The position numbers and the translations under genes were made by a program. The notes beneath the pieces were generated by a model. It saw only the letters and a list, made by a program, of their open reading frames with translations. It was not told the origin of the DNA and made no database searches. Below are positions 31,901-38,303 of a DNA stretch of 40,875 nucleotides, one piece after another. The stretch's first letter is position 1, and each line of letters starts with the position of its first letter. Source of the DNA: a virus; the IMG/VR virus record IMGVR_UViG_3300022885_000041, positions 1-40,875 of that record, one strand, 5' to 3'.

Positions 31901-33222
31901 TAGCAAGCGCTGGTAAGGTTAACTCTATAAAAGCTATCGGACCTTCTCTTTCTGAAATTTTTATTAAAAGCCCTGAGCAAGCAGCTTCAAACTTTTTAAA
32001 AGAACGATACTTTAAATCATTTGATAGTTTTGATGAAAGCTTTTTAAACAAGCCTAAAAAGTTTGCTGTGTGGATGGTAACAGTTCTTGATGAAACCGGA
32101 ACAAGGTTTATATGGAACGGTCAATATCAAAAAGCTTTAGAGCAAGGATTAGAACCTATGAGTAAGGAGGCTATACGTTTTGCTGATACTAATGCTAGGA
32201 AGCTTGTAGCGGGGCGTGGTATTGGTGAAAAACCTTTAATACAAGAATCTCAAGTGTTTCAAGTAGTAGCCCCTTTTCAACTTGAGGTAGGTAACTTATG
32301 GTGGGCGATGGAAGACTTAAATACAGATAATAAAACAATGCTAAAAAAGTTAAATGCTTTTGCTACTTTGTTTGTTTCTATTTATTTAATGAATAGCGCT
32401 ACTGAAGAAGTTACAGGAAACAGGGTTGCCTTTGATCCTATTAATGCAATGCGGGACGCTGTAGGTGAGGTGGTAGAAAATCCTGACGGCAAAGGGGTAC
32501 GAAATGCTTTTGGTAGGATTGCAGGTGAAGTACTATCAAACGTTCCTTTCGGTCAATCGATAGCTTCTGCTTACCCTAAGTATGGAGCTGATATTAATGG
32601 TGTCACACTTCCAACAAGTAAAGAATTGTTTGGAGCTGGTGATCCTTCTCGTTTTGGTTCTGGTTTACTTTCTACAAAAGCACTGTCTGATCCTTTATAT
32701 AAAATAGCATTACCGTTTGGAGGTTCTCAAGTAAAGAAAACAGTAGGAGGCGCTCAATCTATAAAAGAAGGGCAGTCTCAAACAAAAGATGAGCTACCTC
32801 AATTCAACGTAGGTGGAGACTTTAAGAAAAATGTGCAAGCATTGTTGTTTGGAAAGTACTCAGGTAAACAAGCTCAAAAATATTTTGACGGTGATTCTTT
32901 TGCTAGGCAAACACTAGATGCTTTAAACTCTGGAGAAGCGCCGGCGTCTGAAATTCTTCAGTTGGTAAAAAAATATCCTACTTTACTTGACTCTATGGCT
33001 GACGCTGTGCAGGATGACTCGCTTGGTATTACAGACAGAGACCAGACACTACTTAATCTAGGTGTTTCTAATAAAGCTAGATCAAAAGAAATAACAAAAC
33101 AGATGCTTAAATTAAATACATTGCAAGAAAGATTAGAACTGTTTCAAGAGTACATGGAAAAGAAAATTATAACAGATGATGTTGCACTACAGTTACCTTT
33201 ATCAGAAATTTTAGAAAAATAA
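28909..33222 (+). CDS. Very large polyvalent/ejection-type virion protein (1437 aa)
   Basis: 1437 residues, the largest gene here. The N-terminus has repeated PFIGP elements (about residues 23 and 40). Near residues 500-570 the segment NYGSKSYTLKFESDVDKALY, then LNFLKDIYPDKK and MGMDVREAIKG, resembles the LPD22 type of domain found in large phage polyvalent proteins. The C-terminal 600 residues are helical, with amphipathic stretches (ANTILMNASSSISQIF; FATLFVSIYLMNSATEEV) that may contact membranes. Together with the PG-binding and LysM proteins it probably belongs to the internal or ejected set that carries DNA across the envelope. No polymerase or protease motif seen. Confidence 0.6.
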   Translation: MVKFLDDLRRITGLDQTSQNKVPFIGPVQSSITSPSPKETPFIGPKRTPMKTPDYLSSLYKNTQTSPGIVDNLSKKATSFGIPKPTPLPTSKPASQMKDITFGTVAELPAQFIAPVVNAGWNFLSSSKQLAGGKPLPKLKTKGPLTGDSLLNASSFQEMYDDALASGVSEKKAYSSTLISGILDAVMIASPVKAVTGAGLRKFTPTRLVEREIQNVSRKTLFDYFSGRQSAQQLGLSPKVTNIISEKMGAMNTKQKVEFLKGFDLVSAKPSFLGKMFGVSEKEAAKLAGVANSGTRPASAGALPGYRPVPGQGPAFGLSVRPIEPVGFGSNSVAVSQSIQDSVSGIFTELDTAVKGGQLSETLEGVRTRNKGVFPNFLPDDLKSAANVRAAEDITAGKVPVGKNQKRIYQSMIDFVKNRSSDHVITQEVISNLKKEIDVSDDPFTMKFLDDLIDQAPKPTGKSHLKFSAEGRPLALTARERAIVEKGNTPARLPKSLSGAKPRYNYGSKSYTLKFESDVDKALYIVARQTASKAEAGYLNFLKDIYPDKKVSELKSMGMDVREAIKGQAKAGQGGETLTIQTKNGQTMSGSSSLGTDQTLSESTTSVAPATQSPVPLTESRGNIEGSKVPALNSQESSSYTDSIQDQILSARDAVEKANDFNNILPEPTEFPNQVMIARETIRGSGIDARASKYKDIGKIKENARDIYRNSEQVFGKDFSIIDKEFLAPFDQSKGDLIDFFNMELESVRKNLFGTMKFKPGGKVDHAIRDFGEKKITKETLVERFGQERASQIVEFDSFFRNNYNRLSDEINTVLKDIYPNNPEKWLPKLKNYYKHGVANNNSFSRLQNIFEKPIKIDPLLAGKTADTKPLTKWASFKQRRLGNSNELGALEGYLEYIKSAGYAINIDPHIGKFRGLSEVMAQSTRKTKNLNNYIEGLENWTNILAGKTPGLDRAVNELVGRQALASVNWLNNRVKANTILMNASSSISQIFNVPQGVASAGKVNSIKAIGPSLSEIFIKSPEQAASNFLKERYFKSFDSFDESFLNKPKKFAVWMVTVLDETGTRFIWNGQYQKALEQGLEPMSKEAIRFADTNARKLVAGRGIGEKPLIQESQVFQVVAPFQLEVGNLWWAMEDLNTDNKTMLKKLNAFATLFVSIYLMNSATEEVTGNRVAFDPINAMRDAVGEVVENPDGKGVRNAFGRIAGEVLSNVPFGQSIASAYPKYGADINGVTLPTSKELFGAGDPSRFGSGLLSTKALSDPLYKIALPFGGSQVKKTVGGAQSIKEGQSQTKDELPQFNVGGDFKKNVQALLFGKYSGKQAQKYFDGDSFARQTLDALNSGEAPASEILQLVKKYPTLLDSMADAVQDDSLGITDRDQTLLNLGVSNKARSKEITKQMLKLNTLQERLELFQEYMEKKIITDDVALQLPLSEILEK

Positions 33223-33225
33223 TAT

Positions 33226-35181
33226 ATGTCACATTTTAGCACAAGACCCATATCACTAGACGATCAAGCACTGCTTGATTCTTTGCTGAACTTAGGTACA
33301 TCAACAGCAACTCAAGCAATACAAAAAACAAGCGCAACAACCTTTGCTAATGTCGAGGTTGGTGCAGCTGAAACAGACACACTTCAATCAGTCACAGACA
33401 GAGGGCAAACTTTGGGTGTTTCGGTTACAACAAACGATATTAGTGCAAACTCATACCTTGCAGGTTCTTGGTTAAATGTAACAGAAGATTTATTTAGACA
33501 AAACACCAACCTCACAGGGTCAGTAGTTCTTAGAGATGTAAGTGATGACTTGCTTGATATAGGGTTTGATTTGAAAGGATACGCAAACATCTACATCAAC
33601 AGCTCAACGCCAGATATAAACACAGGTATTCTTATGGGAGACCTTTCTCCTATGGGTCTTGACGGAGATACTATGATTATCGGAGTAAGTGATTTCTCTG
33701 ACCTTGAAAACCAAGTACAAGCAAACACAATATATAATGGAGATATTACAGGTAGTGTTGTTAGTGTTTTAACAACAGCAAGACGTGCAGACGGAACATT
33801 ATTTCAAACAAATGTAACACCTGCAGGCTTTGGTGTTTTGAATGATGCAGGTACGCTTTTTGTTGTAGACGCAACTAAAATAAGTGGGCTTTTACCGCTA
33901 GAAATAACTTCATCTATTACTGCAGAATCATATGTTGGAGGAAGTTGGTTGAGTTTTGAACAATCAAGAGCAAGAATGAATACAGCGTGGACAGGTGCTG
34001 TTGTTCTTCAGGACACAAGTGCAGACCTTCTGGACTTAGGGTTTGATTTGAAAGGACATGCAACACTCTACATAAACACAGCAACATCAGACATCAACAC
34101 AGGTTTTCTATTTGGAGACTTGTCACCCCTTGGCTTTTCTGGTGACGCTATGATAATTGGTTCTCAGGACTTCTCAGACAATGGTGACCAAGGTCAAGCA
34201 GGTATTGCTATACAAAATTCATTTACTGATGACGACCAACTTATTGAGATGTCAGTAAGAAACAAGGCAGATGATTCATCTTATAAAGTAAAAATAGAGT
34301 CAGGTAACGGAGTCTCTTTTGAAGATGTAAACGATACAATTCTTCAAATAAACTCATTGGGAATATCTACAATAAAACCCGTTGAAATAACAAACGCATC
34401 AGCTCAACTAAACCTTATAAACAATGGTGCAGTAGCTACTTCGTTTCAAACAACCTCATCAGGCTATCTAAAAGTATTACCGTCAGGAGCAAGAGTAACA
34501 ATTGGAGAAGATGTAGGAAGTCAAAACAATACCTTAAATGTTATGGGTTCAAGTGGTTCAACCTTTATTCGTATTCAAGATACAGGTACAGCAGGTGCAG
34601 CAGGTTTCTTAATGCAAAATGATGACCAGCGTTGGTTCTTTTCAGCAGATGGAAGTTCAGATGATGCGTTTGTGATTAGAGATGGTACAGGTGGAGTTGA
34701 TAAATTAAAGTTTGAAAAAACTCTAACAGGAGATATTTCATTTATAAACTTTGGAAGCCTTGGGGTAGGAACTACATCACCATCGGATAAATTAACAGTT
34801 TTATCTTCCACACCAGGTGACGGAATTGCTCTTAAGCTACCTAATGATACTAATTACGCAGCTAGAATTAGGGCATATAATGGTGGTGGAATACTCCAAT
34901 TATATGGAGCTTCTGGTAATGTTCAAACTTCTATTGGGGGTGCGAATGATGCAGACGCATACTTTAATTCAGGAGGTTCTTTAATTGTTGGTGGAGAAAC
35001 ACCTCACGCCTCAGCAAAATTACAAGCAGACTCTACAACAAAAGGTTTCCTACCTCCACGAATGACTACCACTCAACGAGATGCAATATCATCACCAGCA
35101 GCAGGGCTTGTTATATACAACACAACAACAGCGAAGCTAAATGTTTATACAACAGCATGGGAGGCAATTACAAGTAGTTAA
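33226..35181 (+). CDS. Second tail fibre protein
   Basis: 651 residues. Two related modules (about 85-210 and 255-365), each having SVVLRDVSDDLLDIGFDLKG or the closer VVLQDTSADLLDLG form, match the module in the fibre at 18817. Then comes a fibre shaft (SSGYLKVLPSGARVTIGE; GVGTTSPSDKLTVLS) and a C-terminal motif GFLPPRMTTTQRDAISSP followed by GLVIYNTTT, seen at the end of many phage fibres. It lies 4 nt after the giant gene and just before the lysis region. A receptor-recognition role is likely. Confidence 0.7.
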   Translation: MSHFSTRPISLDDQALLDSLLNLGTSTATQAIQKTSATTFANVEVGAAETDTLQSVTDRGQTLGVSVTTNDISANSYLAGSWLNVTEDLFRQNTNLTGSVVLRDVSDDLLDIGFDLKGYANIYINSSTPDINTGILMGDLSPMGLDGDTMIIGVSDFSDLENQVQANTIYNGDITGSVVSVLTTARRADGTLFQTNVTPAGFGVLNDAGTLFVVDATKISGLLPLEITSSITAESYVGGSWLSFEQSRARMNTAWTGAVVLQDTSADLLDLGFDLKGHATLYINTATSDINTGFLFGDLSPLGFSGDAMIIGSQDFSDNGDQGQAGIAIQNSFTDDDQLIEMSVRNKADDSSYKVKIESGNGVSFEDVNDTILQINSLGISTIKPVEITNASAQLNLINNGAVATSFQTTSSGYLKVLPSGARVTIGEDVGSQNNTLNVMGSSGSTFIRIQDTGTAGAAGFLMQNDDQRWFFSADGSSDDAFVIRDGTGGVDKLKFEKTLTGDISFINFGSLGVGTTSPSDKLTVLSSTPGDGIALKLPNDTNYAARIRAYNGGGILQLYGASGNVQTSIGGANDADAYFNSGGSLIVGGETPHASAKLQADSTTKGFLPPRMTTTQRDAISSPAAGLVIYNTTTAKLNVYTTAWEAITSS

Positions 35182-35184
35182 TAA

Positions 35185-35193
35185 TGGTATAAT
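35185..35193 (+). promoter_or_regulatory. Extended -10 promoter giving a leaderless lysis transcript
   Basis: TGGTATAAT, -10 at 35188-35193, followed by AT repeats and the ATG at 35200, exactly where transcription should start. It overlaps the end of the fibre gene and precedes the lysis region. Confidence 0.55.
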
Positions 35194-35199
35194 ATATAT

Positions 35200-35478
35200 A
35201 TGTCAATAAAAACAGCAAAATTCATAGAAGAAAACGATAATGCAGAAGAACGTAAATTAGAAATAACAGTTTCAGTTGATAGTATTTTAACTACTTCAGT
35301 GGCTCAAATTAAATCAAATATAGCTCAACTTGAAAAAAGAAAACTAGCGGAAGTAGCTCTTATTGAAGATGCAATTGCAGTTGAAATAGCAAAGCTGGCA
35401 AAGCTACAAAAAGATTTTCAAGAATTAAAAGGTATAACTTTGGACTCGGTAAAAAAAGAGTACACAAGTAAGAAATAA
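35200..35478 (+). CDS. Small coiled-coil protein at start of lysis region
   Basis: 92 residues, charged and helical: MSIKTAKFIEENDNAEERKL, then SNIAQLEKRKLAEVALIED with heptads to about residue 75. It could be a soluble partner of the following membrane protein, or a chaperone of the fibre. It is 2 nt upstream of the next gene and is the first gene behind the promoter at 35185. No family recognised. Confidence 0.6.
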   Translation: MSIKTAKFIEENDNAEERKLEITVSVDSILTTSVAQIKSNIAQLEKRKLAEVALIEDAIAVEIAKLAKLQKDFQELKGITLDSVKKEYTSKK

Positions 35479-35480
35479 TT

Positions 35481-35711
35481 ATGGCAAAAGCACCTTCAAA
35501 CGAAACTCTTTCTAATAAAATAGACAACCTCACTAAATTAGTAGAGGATGGTTTTACTGGTGTTCATACACGTCAAGACACTACAAACGGAAAGGTCATT
35601 AAAAACACGGAACATAGAATAAAACTTCAATCTAATCTAGCAACTTTTAAATGGTTGTTTGGTGCATTAGGTATTGGTAACATTGTTATATTCCTTAAAA
35701 CATTTATATAA
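35481..35711 (+). CDS. Small membrane protein, XhlA/holin-accessory-like
   Basis: 76 residues. The first 50 are charged and helical (ETLSNKIDNLTKLVEDGF, RQDTTNGKVIKNTEHR); the last 20 (FKWLFGALGIGNIVIFLKTF) form one membrane segment close to the C-terminus. This plan is shared by haemolysin XhlA-like phage proteins and other holin accessories. It starts 2 nt after the coiled-coil gene and ends just before the peptidase gene, which supports a role in lysis. The call is by architecture only. Confidence 0.6.
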   Translation: MAKAPSNETLSNKIDNLTKLVEDGFTGVHTRQDTTNGKVIKNTEHRIKLQSNLATFKWLFGALGIGNIVIFLKTFI

Positions 35712-35712
35712 T

Positions 35713-36699
35713 ATGAAAACATTTTTTGTAATAACAGAAGACTGGGTATCAATACTAGAGGCAATCAAAACAGCAGAAGACTTTCTATCACGTTTTAACG
35801 TTTCTATTGGTTCAAAATATATGCCTATCAATGTATCAATCGACAGCTTTTATGATGTTGGTCGTTCACATTCACAGCTTACATACAAACAAACTAAATC
35901 ACTTAAAGGCTCATTCGTAAGGAATTTGGGTATAATTGCAGGTGGCAAAGGATATGATGCGTACGGTATTATAGTTGACAAACAAAAAGCAAACGAAGAT
36001 CTTGGACTATATGGTCAACAAAGCTCTAAATACAACACTATGGAGGTGTATGCGTACGACAGAGCACGTACACAGTACGGTATGAGCCAAACAGCCTATA
36101 CACTTGTACACGAATTACTACATCAACTAGCAGACCATTATAACGTAGTAGACAAATTACACGTTTATGTAGACAAGGAAAAAAAAGATTTAAAACCATA
36201 CTTAGATCAACTAGAAAAACTTATTGGTGACAAGCTAGAAAAACCTGAACCAGTTGTAACAGAAGAAACTATCTGGGATAAACTAATAAACTTTAAAAAG
36301 AAAGAGTTTAATTATCCTGACAAAATGGATATAGAGTTTTTATTGAAGATGGATTCAACACGAACAAAGTCAGACTTTCCATTCAAAAACAATTCAGACT
36401 GGCGACCAGACGGTTCTCATTCTTCAGGGCAAGAAATGGATATTGATATTAACGGTGCAACATTCTATCAATTTATAAACATGATGTACTCAAAAGGTAA
36501 AGGTGCATTAATTATGAAGTTTGTAAAACAAAACAAAGAAACTCTCGAATCTATTTTTGGAAAAGATAAACAGTGTATAGCAATGTACTCAGCAATAGAC
36601 TCTGGTATAACTCGGATCGGAATCTACAACGGACACATGCACTTCGGGACTGATCCTAATTCACCGCAACATGTAGTATGGACTGGGAAATCAGAATAG
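35713..36699 (+). CDS. Two-domain peptidase-like protein (HExxH plus M15-like)
   Basis: 328 residues from ATG 35713; an earlier ATG at 35674 would overlap the membrane gene. N-terminal part: zinc-peptidase motif HELLH (133-137) in TAYTLVHELLHQLADHYN. C-terminal part (about 195-328): SHSSGQEMDIDI (235-246) and GHMHFGTD (307-314, H308 and H310), resembling the SxHxxGxAxD and HxH ligands of M15 D,D/L,D-peptidases. No signal peptide. Two metal-peptidase-like halves in one protein is unusual. It may cleave peptidoglycan cross-links in lysis, or act as a virion-associated enzyme. The M15 likeness is weaker than the HExxH motif. Confidence 0.6.
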   Translation: MKTFFVITEDWVSILEAIKTAEDFLSRFNVSIGSKYMPINVSIDSFYDVGRSHSQLTYKQTKSLKGSFVRNLGIIAGGKGYDAYGIIVDKQKANEDLGLYGQQSSKYNTMEVYAYDRARTQYGMSQTAYTLVHELLHQLADHYNVVDKLHVYVDKEKKDLKPYLDQLEKLIGDKLEKPEPVVTEETIWDKLINFKKKEFNYPDKMDIEFLLKMDSTRTKSDFPFKNNSDWRPDGSHSSGQEMDIDINGATFYQFINMMYSKGKGALIMKFVKQNKETLESIFGKDKQCIAMYSAIDSGITRIGIYNGHMHFGTDPNSPQHVVWTGKSE

Positions 36700-36701
36700 T
36701 A

Positions 36702-36710
36702 TGGTATAAT
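36702..36710 (+). promoter_or_regulatory. Extended -10 promoter upstream of the holin-like gene
   Basis: TGGTATAAT, -10 at 36705-36710; start expected at about 36717, one nt before the ATG at 36718, so a nearly leaderless message. Confidence 0.55.
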
Positions 36711-36717
36711 ATATAGT

Positions 36718-36912
36718 ATGAATATAGAATTAAAAAACAGATTAAAATCACTTTTATGGCGAGCAGGAGGAATGGCTTTTGTAGCTGGTGGTGCATATAT
36801 CCTAAATGTAGGGGATGTATTTGCTATTGACCCCAAAGCACTTCTTAATGTGGCGATATTAGCGTTTATGGGTCTTGTTGTCGGTGAAACAACAAAGATT
36901 TTAAACAAATAG
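36718..36912 (+). CDS. Holin-like protein with two membrane segments
   Basis: 64 residues. A basic N-terminus MNIELKNRLKSLLWRAGG is followed by a hydrophobic segment (about 15-35, GGMAFVAGGAYILNVGDVF), a short loop with DPK, and a second segment (about 42-58, LLNVAILAFMGLVVGETT), ending in Lys/Asn. Size and topology fit class II holins. It has its own promoter placed at the start codon and is followed 1 nt later by a second tiny membrane peptide. The holin role comes from architecture and from neighbours (peptidase, SLT lysozyme). Confidence 0.65.
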   Translation: MNIELKNRLKSLLWRAGGMAFVAGGAYILNVGDVFAIDPKALLNVAILAFMGLVVGETTKILNK

Positions 36913-36913
36913 T

Positions 36914-37000
36914 ATGTGTCTTTTTGGTAAGTTTCTTTGCATACTTGCCATTGTTATAACAGTCGGTGCACTTTCATGGCTGTTTAGAGGGTATAAATGA
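36914..37000 (+). CDS. 28-residue membrane peptide next to the holin
   Basis: MCLFGKFLCILAIVITVGAL followed by SWLFRGYK: 28 residues, one membrane segment with a positively charged end, translated from an ATG 1 nt after the holin stop. Tiny membrane peptides beside holins can act as antiholins or spanin-like partners. Its stop overlaps the beginning of the structured RNA region. Short length limits confidence, but the composition is far from random. Confidence 0.5.
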   Translation: MCLFGKFLCILAIVITVGALSWLFRGYK

Positions 37001-37008
37001 TTGTTTGA

Positions 37009-37265
37009 TATTAGAATATGTAATGTCTATAGATACCGCAAGCCTTAATGGTGTAATCGGCTTAGAGGAGTATAACCTTATATAGCCAAGCCGTAAGTTG
37101 CGGTTACCTGTAGATATTGTGTATCCTAATACCAGACTGTCATTTGATTGTTTGAGTCGGAGCAGGTGAGTAGTATCTAGCCGATGACTATAGGGGGTTT
37201 GAATCCTGTAAGAGTGGCGATAGTCTGATACAAGATTATCTAAGTTATAGTCGCTCCGACCCAGA
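37009..37265 (+). ncRNA. Two-domain structured RNA between holin and lysozyme genes
   Basis: Gene-free 37001-37315. Domain 1: arms 37009-37041 and 37098-37131 pair over 33 positions with five G-U pairs (plus-strand sense), two A-C mismatches and one bulge; the loop contains CGGCTT/AAGCCG (37058-37063 with 37088-37093) and a smaller hairpin. Domain 2: GTCGGAGC/GCTCCGAC (37156-37163 with 37253-37260) extended outwards to 37151 and 37265. Inside, GACTATA (37186-37192) can pair either with ATAGTC (37220-37225) or with TATAGTC (37246-37252), a switch-like arrangement. The RNA leads into the lysozyme gene at 37316. A frame on the opposite strand (36974-37306) is rejected as a gene. Confidence 0.7.
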
Positions 37266-37315
37266 CCATCAGTAACGGAAGTAACGGATTGTTTTAGAGA
37301 GCACAACTCTAATTT

Positions 37316-37711
37316 ATGAATAAAATCATAAGAACAGTAATACTCGCTTTACTATTTATAGCAGTATTACTTACATATAAAGTCGCCAGAGCTGAGCACA
37401 TTATTGACTGTAACGCTAGCTATGACATTAAGACTTTTGCAAAATGTAAAGTCACTGAGAAGTGGGATTCTAGTCAATGGAGTGCTTTTGAATACATAAT
37501 TGAAAGAGAAAGTGGATGGGATTATCAAGCTAAAAATCCAACCTCTAGTGCAACAGGTTTAGCTCAGACAATGATGTCTTTGCATGAAACACCAGATGAT
37601 TTTTTAACCAACCCTAGAAGCCAGATTTTATGGGCTATAAATTACATTTCTGAAAGATACGAAAATCCTAAAAAAACAAAAGTTTATTGGAACGCTAACA
37701 AACACTACTAA
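37316..37711 (+). CDS. Secreted SLT-type lysozyme (lytic transglycosylase-like endolysin)
   Basis: 131 residues. Signal sequence: MNKIIRTVILALLFIAVLLT with ARA cleavage-type residues at 24-26. The mature part has YIIERESGWDYQAKNPTSSA then TGLAQTMMS: the catalytic Glu is probably E65 in ERESGW and GLAQ matches the SLT GLxQ element. C32 and C44 could form a disulfide. It should cut the glycan backbone and be exported by the host secretion system, so holin timing may work through activation rather than release. It sits downstream of the structured RNA leader. The SLT-type call is good; transglycosylase versus hydrolase cannot be decided. Confidence 0.75.
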   Translation: MNKIIRTVILALLFIAVLLTYKVARAEHIIDCNASYDIKTFAKCKVTEKWDSSQWSAFEYIIERESGWDYQAKNPTSSATGLAQTMMSLHETPDDFLTNPRSQILWAINYISERYENPKKTKVYWNANKHY

Positions 37712-37712
37712 T

Positions 37713-37835
37713 ATGAACATCACACAAGAACAACTAGACATAGCAAAAGCAAAGCAACAAAAAGATGCTTATGAAGCAGAAAACATGCCAGTAGACCCAG
37801 ATGACTCAGCCAATGTTTGCATCGGTTGTGAATAG
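37713..37835 (+). CDS. Small acidic protein with terminal CxxC
   Basis: 40 residues, MNITQEQLDIAKAKQQKDAY onwards, ending in NVCIGCE with a CxxC pair three residues from the end. It begins 1 nt after the lysozyme stop, so is probably translated with it. Unknown function; a redox or metal contact through the CxxC is possible. It is very short and could also be spurious, but its start, stop and codon pattern agree with the gene packing. Confidence 0.45.
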   Translation: MNITQEQLDIAKAKQQKDAYEAENMPVDPDDSANVCIGCE

Positions 37836-37844
37836 TTGTATAAT
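37836..37844 (+). promoter_or_regulatory. Promoter for the 37851 small RNA
   Basis: TATAAT at 37839-37844 preceded by TTG. A 7-nt step puts the start at 37851, exactly the first base of the first RNA stem. Confidence 0.6.
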
Positions 37845-37850
37845 ATAAAT

Positions 37851-37975
37851 CCTACACCTTAGTTTAGTCACTAAGTTATCCCGTAGGAACAAAATGAAAA
37901 CGGTCTAAGAGATTAGGCAAAAACGTACCTGTGATGGAGTACAATGTGGAAAAGCTACGGTGACGTGGCTTTTTC
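37851..37975 (+). ncRNA. Small structured RNA with own promoter and terminator
   Basis: About 125 nt. Stem 1: CCTAC (37851-37855) with GTAGG (37883-37887), enclosing a second stem CTTAGT/ACTAAG (37858-37863 with 37870-37875). Stem 2: GTCTAA-GAGA-TTAGGC (37903-37918), a GNRA-type tetraloop on six pairs with one G-U. Then a region with GTAC repeats (37925-37942), and a 12-bp terminator with GUGA tetraloop (37948-37975). Promoter, compact stems and terminator together make an independent phage sRNA likely. No ORF of note. Class unknown. Confidence 0.75.
37948..37975 (+). terminator. Intrinsic terminator of the small RNA
   Basis: GGAAAAGCTACG (37948-37959) pairs with CGTGGCTTTTTC (37964-37975) including G-U pairs; the loop is GTGA. 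The descending arm contains five U's. The next promoter starts directly after it. Confidence 0.75.
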
Positions 37976-37977
37976 TA

Positions 37978-37986
37978 TGTTATAAT
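37978..37986 (+). promoter_or_regulatory. Extended -10 promoter for the long structured leader
   Basis: TGTTATAAT, -10 at 37981-37986, immediately after the terminator of the preceding RNA; start expected near 37993. Confidence 0.55.
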
Positions 37987-37992
37987 AATTAT

Positions 37993-38303
37993 ATAAGGTT
38001 TATTGATGGGGGTGTGTCGCGAGGGAAAGAGGGTTATAATCCTGCACAGAGTAACGTTCCTGTGAGCTAGTGTGAGTGAAAATCTCAACACTCCACCATC
38101 AGTAAATCTAATAATACTTTGAATGTAGAAGTGGCGGACAGTGAGCCGTGTAAATAGAACATGCGGAAACCCCTAGTAAGAAACTACTAGCACGCCCAGA
38201 TATGTTGAAATCGTGTGGTAAAAAAAAGACATAACTGTTCCACATCTGCAAGTCAAACCTTGTCTCCTACATTCAGAGTATTAACACACCTTAACAACTA
38301 AAT
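37993..38303 (+). ncRNA. About 310-nt multi-domain structured leader RNA
   Basis: Domain A (38004-38101): TGATGG.GG.GTGT pairs with the ACACTCCACCATCA side over 12 Watson-Crick pairs with two mismatches; inside are AGGGT/AATCCT-type and CACAG/CTGTG (38045-38049 with 38060-38064) hairpins. Domain B (38113-38282): closing stem of 16 pairs, AATACTTTGAATGTAG (38113-38128) with 38267-38282, one G-U. Inside it are a perfect hairpin CTAGTA-AGAAAC-TACTAG (38173-38190) within AACAT/ATGTT (38158-38162 with 38202-38206), and TGTGG/CCACA (38214-38218 with 38240-38244). It ends 21 nt before the ATG at 38304. It may be a leader or a separate RNA. No known RNA class was recognised. Confidence 0.65.

Noticed and set aside
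37191-37210. tRNA T-arm-like GGTTTGAATCC inside the 37-kb RNA
   Set aside because: The loop looks right, but the flanking bases do not form a five-pair T stem, and no acceptor, D or anticodon arms of proper length surround it.
36974-37306. 110-residue frame on the minus strand
   Set aside because: It runs against its neighbours and lies over the inverted repeats, whose symmetric sequence easily creates open frames. No motif or leader supports it.
37851-38303. Group I intron or ribozyme
   Set aside because: I looked for a core with split exons, conserved group I segments or hammerhead CUGAUGA/GAAA and found none; the flanking sequences do not form one split gene.
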